DNA of 12,886 bases from Deltaproteobacteria bacterium (GCA_019310865.1 JAFDDL010000046.1:8211-21096), one strand, 5' to 3'. Shown: positions 1 to 8,507, counted from the first letter of the stretch. Program-made: numbers and translations. Notes: generated by a model from the letters alone, not told the origin.

Positions 1-638
1 TGCGTCAGCCCGACCTGGGAACCGCCCTGCATCTGGGACTCATCGCGGGAACCATGACGGTTTTTGTCAAAATCGAGCGACGTTCCTCACTGGCGATTCT
101 GACGAGTGGGATGCTCATCGGCCCGATTGTGTGGGGGGTGTTGAAGGGGTATCAAAAACAGCGTATACTGACTTTTTTAAACCCGGACCGGGATCCTTTG
201 GGTGCCGGATATCACATTATTCAGTCGAAGATCGCCATCGGGTCGGGGATGCTGACGGGAAAAGGCTTTTTGAAAGGCACGCAAAACGCACTGTCTTTTC
301 TGCCCGAACAGCATACCGATTTCATTTTTTCGGTGTTGGCCGAAGAATGGGGGCTGGTGGGTACGCTGGTTGTGCTGGTTGTGTTCCTGTTGCTGCTGAT
401 CTGGGGATTGCAGGCGGCCTATGGGTGTCGGGATCTGTTCGGCATGCTCCTGTGTATCGGTGTAACGTCCATGATCTTTTGGCAGGTGGTCATTAATATA
501 GGTATGGTAATGGGATTGCTGCCGGTGGTGGGCGTCCCCTTGCCCTTTGTCAGCTACGGTGGCTCTTCCATTGTCACCATGATGGCCTGTATGGGCTTGT
601 TGATGAATATCAGAATGAGGCGCTACCTATTTGAGTAG
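1..638 (+). CDS. rodA: RodA, SEDS-family peptidoglycan glycosyltransferase (3' part)
   Basis: The reading frame is open from the window edge (first full codon at base 3), so only the last 211 residues are visible and the true start lies upstream. RodA polymerises glycan strands from lipid II in the rod-shape elongasome, paired with a class B PBP. The fragment opens with QPDLGTAL, a RodA hallmark. It continues with GAGYHIIQSKIAIGSG, a KGFLKGTQ stretch, LPEQHTDFIFSVLAEEWG, and the terminal NIGMVMGLLPVVGVPLPFVSYGGSS block, all characteristic of RodA and closest to that branch rather than FtsW. At least three hydrophobic membrane segments are visible. The Asp in HTDF lies in the conserved periplasmic loop that is probably catalytic. 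The gene ends with TAG 12 bases before the bactofilin ATG, so the two are probably cotranscribed. Identity is near certain; only completeness is unknown. Confidence 0.95.
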   Translation, partial: RQPDLGTALHLGLIAGTMTVFVKIERRSSLAILTSGMLIGPIVWGVLKGYQKQRILTFLNPDRDPLGAGYHIIQSKIAIGSGMLTGKGFLKGTQNALSFLPEQHTDFIFSVLAEEWGLVGTLVVLVVFLLLLIWGLQAAYGCRDLFGMLLCIGVTSMIFWQVVINIGMVMGLLPVVGVPLPFVSYGGSSIVTMMACMGLLMNIRMRRYLFE

Positions 639-650
639 AGGAGGTTTATA

Positions 651-1055
651 ATGGCAAAACGAACCAAGGAAAACGACACCGCAATTTCTACATTTATCGG
701 TGCCGACGCCGATATCAAGGGACATATTTCCTTTGAGGGGACCATTCGGGTGGATGGCAAGGTAGAGGGAGAAATCTCAAGCGCAACCGGCACGCTCATC
801 GTGGGTGAAGGTGCTGCAATCCAGGGGGACATATCGGTCGACAAGGCCATTGTCATGGGAACGGTCGATGGAACCCTTGTTGCCCAGCAGCAGATCGAAC
901 TTTACAAACCGGCCCGGGTTACCGGTGACATTCAAGCGCCGGTCATCTCAATCGATGCCGGGGTGACGTTCAACGGGAAATGCAGCATGTCGGCAAAGAC
1001 CATTTCGGACACGGAATCAGACGGGGGAACCATTGAAGTGATTGAGAAAGACTAA
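651..1055 (+). CDS. Bactofilin (polymer-forming cytoskeletal protein, DUF583)
   Basis: This 134-residue protein is a bactofilin, a family that self-assembles into nucleotide-independent filaments and scaffolds cell-wall synthesis, polarity or chromosome positioning. The core, about residues 15-115, shows the short repeated beta-turn pattern of the bactofilin right-handed beta-helix: the FEGTIRVDGKVEGEI segment, then GTLIVGEGAAIQGDI, then IVMGTVDGTLVA, then VTGDIQAPVISIDAGVTFNG. A polar N-terminal tail (MAKRTKEND) and a short acidic C-terminal tail flank the core, also usual for the family. A strong AGGAGG (639-644) precedes the ATG with 6-base spacing and sits directly after the rodA stop. 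Placement after rodA suggests a role in elongation or shape. In related bacteria a bactofilin often lies just before atpF'. The exact cellular role cannot be read from the sequence. Confidence 0.93.
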   Translation: MAKRTKENDTAISTFIGADADIKGHISFEGTIRVDGKVEGEISSATGTLIVGEGAAIQGDISVDKAIVMGTVDGTLVAQQQIELYKPARVTGDIQAPVISIDAGVTFNGKCSMSAKTISDTESDGGTIEVIEKD

Positions 1056-1068
1056 ATGTAAAAAACCT

Positions 1069-1098
1069 TTGACAAGCTGCTGAGGCAGATGATATACA
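1069..1098 (+). promoter_or_regulatory. Candidate sigma-70 promoter for the atp operon
   Basis: A perfect -35 hexamer TTGACA (1069-1074) is followed after 18 bp by TATACA (1093-1098). A TG one base upstream of the -10 (1090-1091) makes an extended -10. It lies in the 143-bp gap between bactofilin and atpF', the only long gap ahead of the ATP synthase genes. The match is good by eye, but no transcript evidence is available. Confidence 0.5.
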
Positions 1099-1111
1099 TC
1101 GCCTTTTAATG

Positions 1112-1145
1112 AGCCAAAAATGACTTAAGTCATGGCTATTATAAT
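1112..1145 (+). promoter_or_regulatory. 14-bp perfect palindrome next to a TATAAT box (candidate operator)
   Basis: ATGACTTAAGTCAT (1120-1133) is a perfect 14-bp palindrome. It is flanked by AGCC (1112-1115) and GGCT (1134-1137), which can extend the pairing around a four-A bulge. A perfect TATAAT (1140-1145) follows at once, though no convincing -35 sits 16-18 bp upstream of it. The palindrome lies downstream of the 1069-1098 promoter and about 65 bp before the atpF' start, so a bound repressor or activator there could control atp transcription. No known regulator is assigned. Confidence 0.4.
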
Positions 1146-1198
1146 AGATTTCATGGTGTGCAAGCCATAATTTCGAATTTGGTGGCGGAGGATATATT

Positions 1199-1627
1199 AT
1201 GATCAGTGTCGATGGCTCTGTCTTTATCCAGATCGCAAATTTTATTTTTCTCGTCTGGGTATTAAACATCATCCTTTATCGGCCAATCCGGCAGATACTC
1301 ATCAAACGTCAGGAAAAAATCAATGGGTTCGAGCAGCGTATCGAAACCTTTGAAAAGGATGCCGTCGAAAAGGACATGGCATACCGCGGCGGTCTCAAGG
1401 AGGCCCGATCGGCCGCCCTGAAACAGAAAACCGATTTGCTACAGGGGGCCGCAGAGGAAGAAAGGCAGCTGATTGAAGCCATCAATACAAAAGCCCAGGA
1501 AAATTTTGCTGAAGTCCAGGTCAAGATCGCCAAGGATTCCGAGGCGGTTAAGTCAGCGCTGCTTAAAGAGGTCGACGCATTTGCAGAGGTAATCAGTCAA
1601 AAGATTTTAGGGAGGGCGGTATCATGA
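1199..1627 (+). CDS. atpF': ATP synthase F0 subunit b' (first of two b-type subunits)
   Basis: This 142-residue protein is a b-type peripheral-stalk subunit of F1F0 ATP synthase, anchored in the inner membrane and reaching up to the delta subunit on F1. It has one N-terminal membrane helix (about residues 7-27, rich in I, F, L, V), then the YRPI segment typical of b and b' subunits. A long charged alpha-helical coiled coil runs to the C terminus. There is no signal peptide, unlike the following gene. GGAGGA (1187-1192) lies 6 bases before the ATG. Its stop overlaps the atpF start as ATGA (1624-1627), indicating translational coupling. The b'/b order is that seen in Desulfobacterota and other bacteria with heterodimeric stalks. 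Which partner is called b' is inferred from gene order and from the lack of a signal-like N terminus. Confidence 0.93.
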   Translation: MISVDGSVFIQIANFIFLVWVLNIILYRPIRQILIKRQEKINGFEQRIETFEKDAVEKDMAYRGGLKEARSAALKQKTDLLQGAAEEERQLIEAINTKAQENFAEVQVKIAKDSEAVKSALLKEVDAFAEVISQKILGRAVS

Positions 1628-2226
1628 AGACCAGGCGGCATGGTGGGCAAAGCTTATTCAGATTTGCACGGTTCTCTGTCGTGCTGATTGCAGCGGTGCT
1701 GATCAGTACCGGTCCGGCCTGGGGATCTTCAGACGGTGACGCAGCGCCCAAGGGCTGGACCAAGACCGACACATACCGGGTGATGAATTTTACGGTTCTG
1801 GCGGTCGGGCTGTATTTCATTCTCCGCAAACCGGCAGGCCAAGCACTCAAGGGCCGTATTCAGGGCATCAAAGAGCAGCTTGAAGATCTCGAGGCCAAGA
1901 AACAGGAAGCTGAAAAGCAGCTGGCCCAATACAACGAACGTTTGTCGCTTCTGGACAAGGAATCGGGAAAAATTCTTGAAATTTACATTAAGCAGGGCGA
2001 AGAAGCCAAAGAGAAGATCCTGGCCCAGGCCCGGCTGTCGGCTGAAAAGCTCGAAGAAAAGGCAAAACGTCAGATAGACCAAGCCTTTGAGCAAGCCCGT
2101 CTTGAGGTGCAAAAACAGATTATCGAAAAGGCGCTGGTTAAGGCCGAGTCAATGATCAAAGAAGGCATTTCGGCAGAGGACCAGGAAAGACTCGTGAACG
2201 ATTATTTACAGAAGGTGGTGGCATAG
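1624..2226 (+). CDS. atpF: ATP synthase F0 subunit b with N-terminal signal-like extension
   Basis: The 200-residue product is the second b-type stalk subunit. After a basic start (MKTRRHGG) there is a hydrophobic segment (about residues 17-32) ending in GPAWGSS, which resembles a cleavable signal peptide. A hydrophilic stretch of about 18 residues follows. The true membrane anchor comes next (about 53-68, NFTVLAVGLYFIL), leading to RKPAGQAL and a long Lys/Glu-rich coiled coil to the C terminus. It is longer than the 156-residue E. coli b. The extension probably places the N terminus correctly in the periplasm, a feature known for b subunits of this lineage. The start overlaps the atpF' stop by four bases, and the TAG stop overlaps the GTG of atpH by one base. 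Confidence 0.93.
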   Translation: MKTRRHGGQSLFRFARFSVVLIAAVLISTGPAWGSSDGDAAPKGWTKTDTYRVMNFTVLAVGLYFILRKPAGQALKGRIQGIKEQLEDLEAKKQEAEKQLAQYNERLSLLDKESGKILEIYIKQGEEAKEKILAQARLSAEKLEEKAKRQIDQAFEQARLEVQKQIIEKALVKAESMIKEGISAEDQERLVNDYLQKVVA

Positions 2227-2777
2227 TGAAAAGTGTGGTGATATCCAGGCGATATGCAAAGGCCCTTCTTCTGATCGGTAAAGAAGACGGCCGGGCGGAA
2301 ACCTATAAAACCGAGCTGACAGGCGTTGCCCGACTCATGGAAACCCAGCCGATGCTTTACCAGGCGATTAACAATCCGCTTCATGATGCGGTCAGCCGAA
2401 AAAAGGTTTTGCGTGCAATTGTCGAAAAAATAGGTCTATCCCCCGTTGTGACCGCCTTTCTCCTGCTGCTGTTTGATAAGGGGCGAATCGTTTTTTTAAG
2501 CAGCATTAACGACTATTATCAAAAGCTAGTGGATGAGCTCAAAGGGATTGCCCGGGCAAAGGTGGTTTCGGCAGCGGCGCTTGCGCCCGAAACCGTTGAT
2601 AAAATTAAAAGCGCCCTGGCCAAAAAGACGGGCAAGAACGTGCTTTTGGACGTGGAAGAGGATCCCGGCCTGATTGGCGGGATTGTGACCCAAATTGGGG
2701 ATCTTGTTTTCGATGGCAGCATCAAAACACAATTACTCAATATGAGAGAATCTTTGAAAAGGGGTGAGAGTGTCTAA
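2226..2777 (+). CDS. atpH: ATP synthase F1 subunit delta (OSCP homologue)
   Basis: This 183-residue protein is the delta subunit, which caps F1 and ties the alpha subunits to the b/b' stalk. The start SRRYAKALL is the standard family N terminus. The C-terminal block [25 protein letters not shown] matches the conserved delta/OSCP signature (GG...IGD...DGS). The N-terminal half is predicted to be the all-helical domain. Translation begins at GTG 2226, whose G is the last base of the atpF stop. The TAA stop (2775-2777) shares its final A with the atpA ATG. A purine-rich GAAGGTGG lies just upstream inside atpF. These one-base overlaps point to tight translational coupling. Confidence 0.95.
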   Translation: MKSVVISRRYAKALLLIGKEDGRAETYKTELTGVARLMETQPMLYQAINNPLHDAVSRKKVLRAIVEKIGLSPVVTAFLLLLFDKGRIVFLSSINDYYQKLVDELKGIARAKVVSAAALAPETVDKIKSALAKKTGKNVLLDVEEDPGLIGGIVTQIGDLVFDGSIKTQLLNMRESLKRGESV

Positions 2778-4294
2778 TGGAATTAAGAGCTGAAGAAATT
2801 AGTCAAATTATCAAAGAGCAGATTTCAGATTACGACAAGAAGGTCGAGATCAGCGAAACCGGCGTTGTGCTGTACGTTGGTGACGGTATCGCACGGATTT
2901 ATGGACTTGAAAAAGTCATGTCCATGGAGCTCGTGGAATTTCCCGGGGGCATTCTTGGGCTCGTGCTGAACCTTGAAGAGGACAATGTGGGTGTTGCCAT
3001 CATGGGCAGAGACACGCACATCAAGGAAGGCGACCTGGTGAAACGAACCGCCCGTATTGCTGAGGTTCCGGTGGGCGATGGCGTACTGGGCCGCGTGCTG
3101 TCGGCAGTGGGCGAACCGCTTGACGGCAAGGGACCCGTTGATACCACGGAATCTCGCCGGGTGGAAATGGTCGCTCCGGGTGTTATCGATCGAAAAGGCG
3201 TGCATGAACCGTGCTACACCGGATTGAAGGCCGTAGACGCTATGACGCCGGTGGGTCGCGGACAGCGGGAGCTGATCATCGGAGACCGCCAGATCGGAAA
3301 AACCGCCTGCGCCATCGATGCCATTCTCGCCCAGAAAGAGACGGACATCTATTGTATTTATGTGGCTTGCGGCCAGAAACAGTCAACCGTCGCACAGGTG
3401 GTGGCCGTTCTGGAAAAACACGGCGCCATGGAATACACCACGGTGATTTCCGCATGCGCCAGTGACCCGGCTACATTGCAGTACATCGCACCGTATGCCG
3501 GATGCGCCATGGGCGAATATTTCCGGGACAGCGGAAAGCACGCGCTGATCATCTATGACGATCTTTCAAAACAGGCTGCCGCCTATCGCCAGGTGTCCTT
3601 GCTTCTCAGGCGTCCCCCGGGACGTGAGGCCTATCCGGGCGACATCTTTTACAACCATTCTCGATTGCTGGAACGGTCTGCAAAACTTAACGATGAACTG
3701 GGCGCTGGTTCCCTGACAGCCCTGCCGATCATCGAAACCCAGGCGGGCGACGTGGCTGCATACATTCCCACCAACGTGATTTCCATTACCGACGGCCAGA
3801 TATATCTGGAGCCGAGCCTGTTTTTTTCAGGCGTTCGTCCGGCCATCAACGTCGGCCTGTCGGTATCACGGGTCGGTGGCGCCGCTCAGGTCAAGGCCAT
3901 GAAACAGGTGGCCGGAACCATGCGTCTGGACATGGCCAGTTTCCGGGAATTGGAAGCCTTTGCTGCATTCGGAAGCGACCTGGATGCCGCAACTCAGGCC
4001 CAGTTGACCCGGGGCCAGCGTTTGGTGGAAGTTTTGAAACAGCCCCAGTATCAACCCCTGCCGGTTGAAAAGCAAGTGCTGATCCTGTTTGCCGCGACCC
4101 GTGGGTATATTGACAAATACCCGGTTGAAGCGGTCAATGATTATGAAACCGGACTGTATCCCTTTATTGAAGAGCGCTATGGGCAGATATTCAAAGATCT
4201 GGTCGAGAAGCAGGCGATATCGGACGATCTGGAAAAACAGCTCACCGAGGCATTGACCGCTTATGACGAAGAATTCAAGGAAACTGTTAAATAA
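2777..4294 (+). CDS. atpA: ATP synthase F1 subunit alpha
   Basis: The 505-residue alpha subunit provides the non-catalytic nucleotide sites and the arginine finger of the alpha3beta3 ring. An N-terminal helix and beta-barrel domain (about 1-95) contains [16 protein letters not shown]. The P-loop is GDRQIGKT at residues 169-176, with the invariant Lys175 and Thr176; Ile replaces the more usual Thr before GKT. The stretch [24 protein letters not shown] is cut by the window numbering only in my description and is intact in the gene; its [12 protein letters not shown] core is diagnostic. The arginine finger lies in [10 protein letters not shown] (Arg365). The length is usual for the family. It starts one base before the end of atpH and is separated from atpG by 95 bp, the widest gap in the operon. 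Confidence 0.98.
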   Translation: MELRAEEISQIIKEQISDYDKKVEISETGVVLYVGDGIARIYGLEKVMSMELVEFPGGILGLVLNLEEDNVGVAIMGRDTHIKEGDLVKRTARIAEVPVGDGVLGRVLSAVGEPLDGKGPVDTTESRRVEMVAPGVIDRKGVHEPCYTGLKAVDAMTPVGRGQRELIIGDRQIGKTACAIDAILAQKETDIYCIYVACGQKQSTVAQVVAVLEKHGAMEYTTVISACASDPATLQYIAPYAGCAMGEYFRDSGKHALIIYDDLSKQAAAYRQVSLLLRRPPGREAYPGDIFYNHSRLLERSAKLNDELGAGSLTALPIIETQAGDVAAYIPTNVISITDGQIYLEPSLFFSGVRPAINVGLSVSRVGGAAQVKAMKQVAGTMRLDMASFRELEAFAAFGSDLDAATQAQLTRGQRLVEVLKQPQYQPLPVEKQVLILFAATRGYIDKYPVEAVNDYETGLYPFIEERYGQIFKDLVEKQAISDDLEKQLTEALTAYDEEFKETVK

Positions 4295-4297
4295 TGC

Positions 4298-4335
4298 CCA
4301 TCCACAAATGGCTGATTTTCCCGATTTCCGGATGG
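4298..4335 (+). repeat. Inverted repeat in the atpA-atpG gap
   Basis: The 95-bp stretch between atpA and atpG holds CCATCC (4298-4303) and GGATGG (4330-4335), a perfect 6-bp inverted repeat enclosing 26 bases. There is no T tract after it and no clear promoter. It could be an mRNA folding or processing element within the operon, or chance. No small ORF in the gap looks real. Confidence 0.25.
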
Positions 4336-4389
4336 ACATTAAATTATCGGCTGCTTCAAGCTGAACACAGAAATTAGAGGCTGGACTGT

Positions 4390-5280
4390 ATGGCAACGTT
4401 AAAAGATGTCCAAACAAAGATTGGATCCGTAAAAAAGACCCGACAGATCACAAAGGCCATGAACATGGTGGCCACCTCCCGTCTGCGGGGTGCTCAGCAG
4501 GCCATGGAAGCCTTTCGCCCCTATGCACTCAAGTTTTCGGAAGTGCTCGGTAGCCTATCCGAAAACGCCGGCGAGGACGCTAGCCCGCTATTGGTACCGC
4601 GGGAGATCGTTAAAAAGGTGCACGTCGTCCTGTGCACATCCGATCGGGGGTTATGCGGCGGATTTAATGCCAACCTGACAACTGCGGCAAAGAAATTTAT
4701 CCGGGACAAGGGCCTGAATTCTCTAGACGTTTCGTTTACCAATTTCGGGAAAAAGGGCCGGGATTGGTGCAAGAATAACGGGTATACGATCGCCCAAGCG
4801 CATTTGGGGGTCGTGGGCGGCAAAATTGGATTTACAGTGGCTGCCCGGACCGGGCAGAGCCTGGTGGACGGATTTCTAAATGGCGATTTCGATGAGGTTT
4901 ATCTCGTATTCTCCGAGTTTGTCAGTGTGGCCAAGCAGCTTCCCGTCATCAAACAGATATTGCCGATTCCGCCCATCGAATTACCGGAAACCGATGAACC
5001 GGAAGACACGGAATATTTAGCGGAGCATCTCTGTGAACCGTCGGCCGATGAGTTGCTGAGTGAAATTTTACCGAGAAGCGTCTACGTGCAGCTGTTCCGG
5101 GGGCTCCTGGAGACCTCAACCAGTGAGCATGCTGCGCGGATGATGGCCATGGACAATGCGACCAGCGCCTGCAACGACATGATTGAAAACCTGGAGCTGG
5201 CGTACAACAAAGCACGACAAGCGGCTATCACTGCAGACTTGATGGATATTGTCGGTGGTGCTGAGGCGTTAAAAGGATAG
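4390..5280 (+). CDS. atpG: ATP synthase F1 subunit gamma (central rotor shaft)
   Basis: This 296-residue gamma subunit forms the rotating shaft coupling the c-ring to F1 catalysis. The N-terminal helix carries the signature KTRQITKAMNMVATSRL (about residues 16-32). The middle alpha/beta domain includes CTSDRGLCGGFNAN, the standard SD.GLCGG.N motif. The C-terminal helix has the family signature HAARMMAMDNATSACNDMI, followed by NKARQAAIT and a DIVGGAEAL ending. An acidic stretch around residues 195-215 (PETDEPEDTE) lies in the more variable insertion region. An AGAGG-type ribosome site precedes the ATG. The gene lies 95 bp after atpA and 36 bp before atpD. Nothing suggests redox regulation of the plant-chloroplast type. 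Confidence 0.97.
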   Translation: MATLKDVQTKIGSVKKTRQITKAMNMVATSRLRGAQQAMEAFRPYALKFSEVLGSLSENAGEDASPLLVPREIVKKVHVVLCTSDRGLCGGFNANLTTAAKKFIRDKGLNSLDVSFTNFGKKGRDWCKNNGYTIAQAHLGVVGGKIGFTVAARTGQSLVDGFLNGDFDEVYLVFSEFVSVAKQLPVIKQILPIPPIELPETDEPEDTEYLAEHLCEPSADELLSEILPRSVYVQLFRGLLETSTSEHAARMMAMDNATSACNDMIENLELAYNKARQAAITADLMDIVGGAEALKG

Positions 5281-6732
<1,452 letters not shown>

Positions 6733-6744
6733 CAGGGGTAAATT

Positions 6745-7167
6745 ATGACTGAAAATATTCGATTGGAAGTCGTCACACCTGAAAAAGTCGTCGTTGACGA
6801 AGAAACCCAGATCGTTATGGCGCCGGGTTCGCTCGGAGAATTTGGTGTTCTTGAGGGTCATACCCCTTTTTTGACCACGCTGAAAACCGGCGAGCTGCAA
6901 TACAAAGACACCGCCGGCAAGGACCGGTTTGTCTTTGTCAGCGGTGGATTTGCGGAAGCGCTGCCCGACAAGGTGACGGTGCTTGCCGAATCGGCTGAAA
7001 GACGGCGGGATATTGATATTGACCGTGCCAAGGCTGCCCGGGATCGGGCTGAGGGCCGGTTGGCAGGGCAGGGCAATGAGGATCAAATCGACGATGCCCG
7101 CGCACAAGTGGCTTTGGCCCGGTCAATTCGGCGAATTACAATGGCCGAAATGCGATCAAAGATCTAA
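6745..7167 (+). CDS. atpC: ATP synthase F1 subunit epsilon
   Basis: This 140-residue epsilon subunit sits on the rotor foot with gamma and can inhibit ATP hydrolysis through its C-terminal helices. The N-terminal beta-sandwich (about residues 1-88) has the usual segments: RLEVVTPEKVV, then GEFGVLEGHTPFLTTLKTG, then FVSGGFAEALPDKVTVLAE. The C-terminal part (about 89-140) is an Ala/Arg-rich helical hairpin, so the inhibitory arm is present. An AGGGG-type ribosome site lies a few bases before the ATG. The last base of its stop codon is the first base of the operon terminator stem. No atpB or atpE follows. Confidence 0.96.
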   Translation: MTENIRLEVVTPEKVVVDEETQIVMAPGSLGEFGVLEGHTPFLTTLKTGELQYKDTAGKDRFVFVSGGFAEALPDKVTVLAESAERRRDIDIDRAKAARDRAEGRLAGQGNEDQIDDARAQVALARSIRRITMAEMRSKI

Positions 7168-7192
7168 AATCCGCCAGGCCGGATTTTTATTA
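7167..7192 (+). terminator. Intrinsic terminator of the atp operon
   Basis: AAATCCG (7167-7173) and CGGATTT (7180-7186) form a perfect 7-bp stem with the six-base loop CCAGGC, followed by TTATTATT. It begins in the stop codon of atpC. Confidence 0.85.
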
Positions 7193-7218
7193 TTATCTCT
7201 ATTTGACAGCATCATCAA

Positions 7219-7249
7219 GGGCAGGCCATTCAGGTTTGCCCATTTTTTT
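7219..7249 (+). terminator. Second, stronger intrinsic terminator after atpC
   Basis: GGGCAGGCC (7219-7227) pairs with GGTTTGCCC (7233-7241) over nine pairs, including two G-U pairs, around the loop ATTCA. ATTTTTTT (7242-7249) follows. It lies 33 bases after the first terminator and probably acts as a backup, insulating glmU from atp transcription. Confidence 0.85.
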
Positions 7250-7275
7250 AAGTGCTCATCCATAAATAGCACCTT

Positions 7276-7387
7276 TCAGCCCAGGGCGGCGTTCTTGCAT
7301 TTTTTCAATCCTCGAAGGTAAGCGAAGACTCCGATAGGCTCACTATGCCTGCGGTTGAAAAAAAGCTGCGGCCTTGCCCTGAACTGA
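7276..7387. repeat. 112-bp imperfect palindromic intergenic element (MITE/REP-like)
   Basis: The outer arms are TCAG-CC-CAGGGC (7276-7287) and GCCCTG-AA-CTGA (7376-7387). The inner arms are TTTTTTCAATC (7300-7310) and GGTTGAAAAAAA (7353-7364), allowing one G-U pair. The centre carries a smaller hairpin, CCG..AGGC (7331-7339) with GCCT.CGG (7347-7354), around TCACTAT. A 15-base word in it, AAGCGAAGACTCCGA (7320-7334), recurs with two changes just outside the palindrome (7391-7405). There is no coding potential. The architecture is that of a dispersed palindromic repeat or a non-autonomous element. Whether other copies exist in the genome cannot be seen here. Confidence 0.6.
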
Positions 7388-7444
7388 GATAAGCGCAGAC
7401 TTCGAATGTACCAATTCTGAATGAGCACTGGTAAGGAACGAAAG

Positions 7445-8209
7445 ATGACAGATGCACGATCGAACTGTGCGGTGGTGATTCTGGCTGCCGGGTTGGGAAC
7501 CCGAATGAAGTCGGAAAAGGCCAAGGTTCTGCACGAAATCATGGGAAGACCGATGATTCTTTACGTTGCAGGGGCGGCTAAGGCGGTCGCCGGCACGCAA
7601 GTCGTGCTGGTGGTCGGCCACCAGGCACAGCAGGTCAAAGCCACGGTTTCCGAGGAATTTGATGCCGCTTACGCCCTTCAGGAGCAGCAGCTGGGAACAG
7701 GTCATGCCGTATTATGCGCCATGGACCATGTGCCCGAAGCGGCTGAGCATGTTATTATATTATGCGGTGATGTGCCGTTGCTGCAGCCCCGGACAATCGT
7801 GGATTTCGTATCCGACCACCAGAACGCCGGCCGGGATCTTTCCATTTTAGCCGTTGAATTGGATAATCCAACGGGGTATGGACGCCTGCTGCTTGATCAA
7901 AACAGCAACTTGATCAAGATTGTCGAAGAGGCGGATGCGACTGGAGAGCAGAAAAAAACAAAACTCATCAATACCGGCATTTACTGTGTTGAAAAAGGGT
8001 TTTTAGCCGAAGCGCTTGGGAAAATCGGTATGGATAATGCCCAGGATGAAATGTATCTAACTGATATTATTGAGATCGGATCACGCTCCGGCAAGCGCAT
8101 CGGGGTGATGATCGGAGCAGACTCGGACGAAGTCATGGGCGTGAACAGTCGCCAGGATCTTGCCAGAGCTGAGGACTTGATGCAGAAGCGCGCGGGTAAA
8201 AAACCTTGA
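7445..8209 (+). CDS. glmU: UDP-GlcNAc pyrophosphorylase domain of GlmU, stand-alone (no acetyltransferase domain)
   Basis: This protein (254 residues from ATG 7445) matches the N-terminal uridyltransferase half of GlmU, which makes UDP-GlcNAc from GlcNAc-1-P and UTP for peptidoglycan and LPS. Visible motifs are LAAGLGTRMKS (residues 13-23, nucleotide loop), QLGTGHA (82-88), GDVPL with metal-binding Asp109, NTGIYC, DEMYLTDII and GVNSR with Asn234, equivalent to the second metal ligand. It stops there: the left-handed beta-helix acetyltransferase half of full GlmU (about 450 residues) is missing, and no hexapeptide repeats follow in any frame. I chose ATG 7445 because AAGGA (7433-7437) lies 7 bases upstream and homology starts soon after; an in-frame ATG at 7421 would add eight residues. 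A different sugar nucleotidyltransferase specificity is possible but less likely. Confidence 0.85.
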   Translation: MTDARSNCAVVILAAGLGTRMKSEKAKVLHEIMGRPMILYVAGAAKAVAGTQVVLVVGHQAQQVKATVSEEFDAAYALQEQQLGTGHAVLCAMDHVPEAAEHVIILCGDVPLLQPRTIVDFVSDHQNAGRDLSILAVELDNPTGYGRLLLDQNSNLIKIVEEADATGEQKKTKLINTGIYCVEKGFLAEALGKIGMDNAQDEMYLTDIIEIGSRSGKRIGVMIGADSDEVMGVNSRQDLARAEDLMQKRAGKKP

Positions 8210-8235
8210 CTTTGGGCAACGGCAAGTATTATAAA
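8206..8235 (+). promoter_or_regulatory. Candidate sigma-70 promoter for zapB-zapA
   Basis: TTGACT (8206-8211) and TATAAA (8230-8235) are spaced by 18 bp, each matching consensus at five of six positions. The -35 overlaps the last codon and stop of glmU. The start of zapB follows 24 bases after the -10. Confidence 0.5.
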
Positions 8236-8258
8236 TTAATAAAATACGAGGTGATGGA

Positions 8259-8507
8259 TTGGATAACGATCTTATTTTGAGTCAATTTGAGCAGATTGAA
8301 CAGAGAGTCGATAAGTTGCTCAATGTCTGTAAATCACTTGAGGACGACAACGTTGAATTAAAAACCCAGGTGGAATTACTGGAAGAGGAACTTCGGAAAA
8401 AGGAGGAGGCGGAAAACCGATATCAGGAGGAAAGAGGCCTGGTTCGGTCAAGAATCGACGGGCTGTTGAACAAATTAAACAATCTGTCCGAGAATCAAGG
8501 GCTTTAA
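8259..8507 (+). CDS. zapB: Cell division protein ZapB-like coiled coil
   Basis: This small 82-residue protein is almost wholly a predicted coiled coil, with heptad-like leucines (FEQIEQRVDKLLNVC, then a VELKTQVELLEEELRKK segment). There are no membrane segments or catalytic motifs. Size, coiled coil and position immediately before zapA fit ZapB, a Z-ring-associated factor that in E. coli binds ZapA and links the Z ring to the chromosome terminus. The start is TTG 8259, supported by GAGGTG (8248-8253) five bases upstream; nearby GTG 8251 and ATG 8254 are in another frame. The name rests mainly on context and composition, since short coiled coils diverge quickly. Confidence 0.75.
   Translation: MDNDLILSQFEQIEQRVDKLLNVCKSLEDDNVELKTQVELLEEELRKKEEAENRYQEERGLVRSRIDGLLNKLNNLSENQGL

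Noticed and set aside
970..1272. 100-codon - strand frame over the bactofilin-atpF' gap
   Set aside because: It overlaps two real genes and the promoter region, and its composition does not look like a protein.
3281..3304. Ile in place of Thr in the alpha-subunit P-loop (GDRQIGKT) as a sign of a defective subunit
   Set aside because: The invariant Gly, Lys and Thr are kept, the replaced position is not a nucleotide ligand, and the rest of the protein is fully conserved.
3866..4417. 183-codon - strand frame over the 3' end of atpA and the atpA-atpG gap
   Set aside because: It is mostly antisense to atpA and has no family resemblance; it does not explain the gap.
7203..7231. TTGACA at 7203-7208 as a promoter between the two atp terminators
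   Set aside because: No acceptable -10 lies 16-18 bp downstream, and the second terminator hairpin occupies that position.
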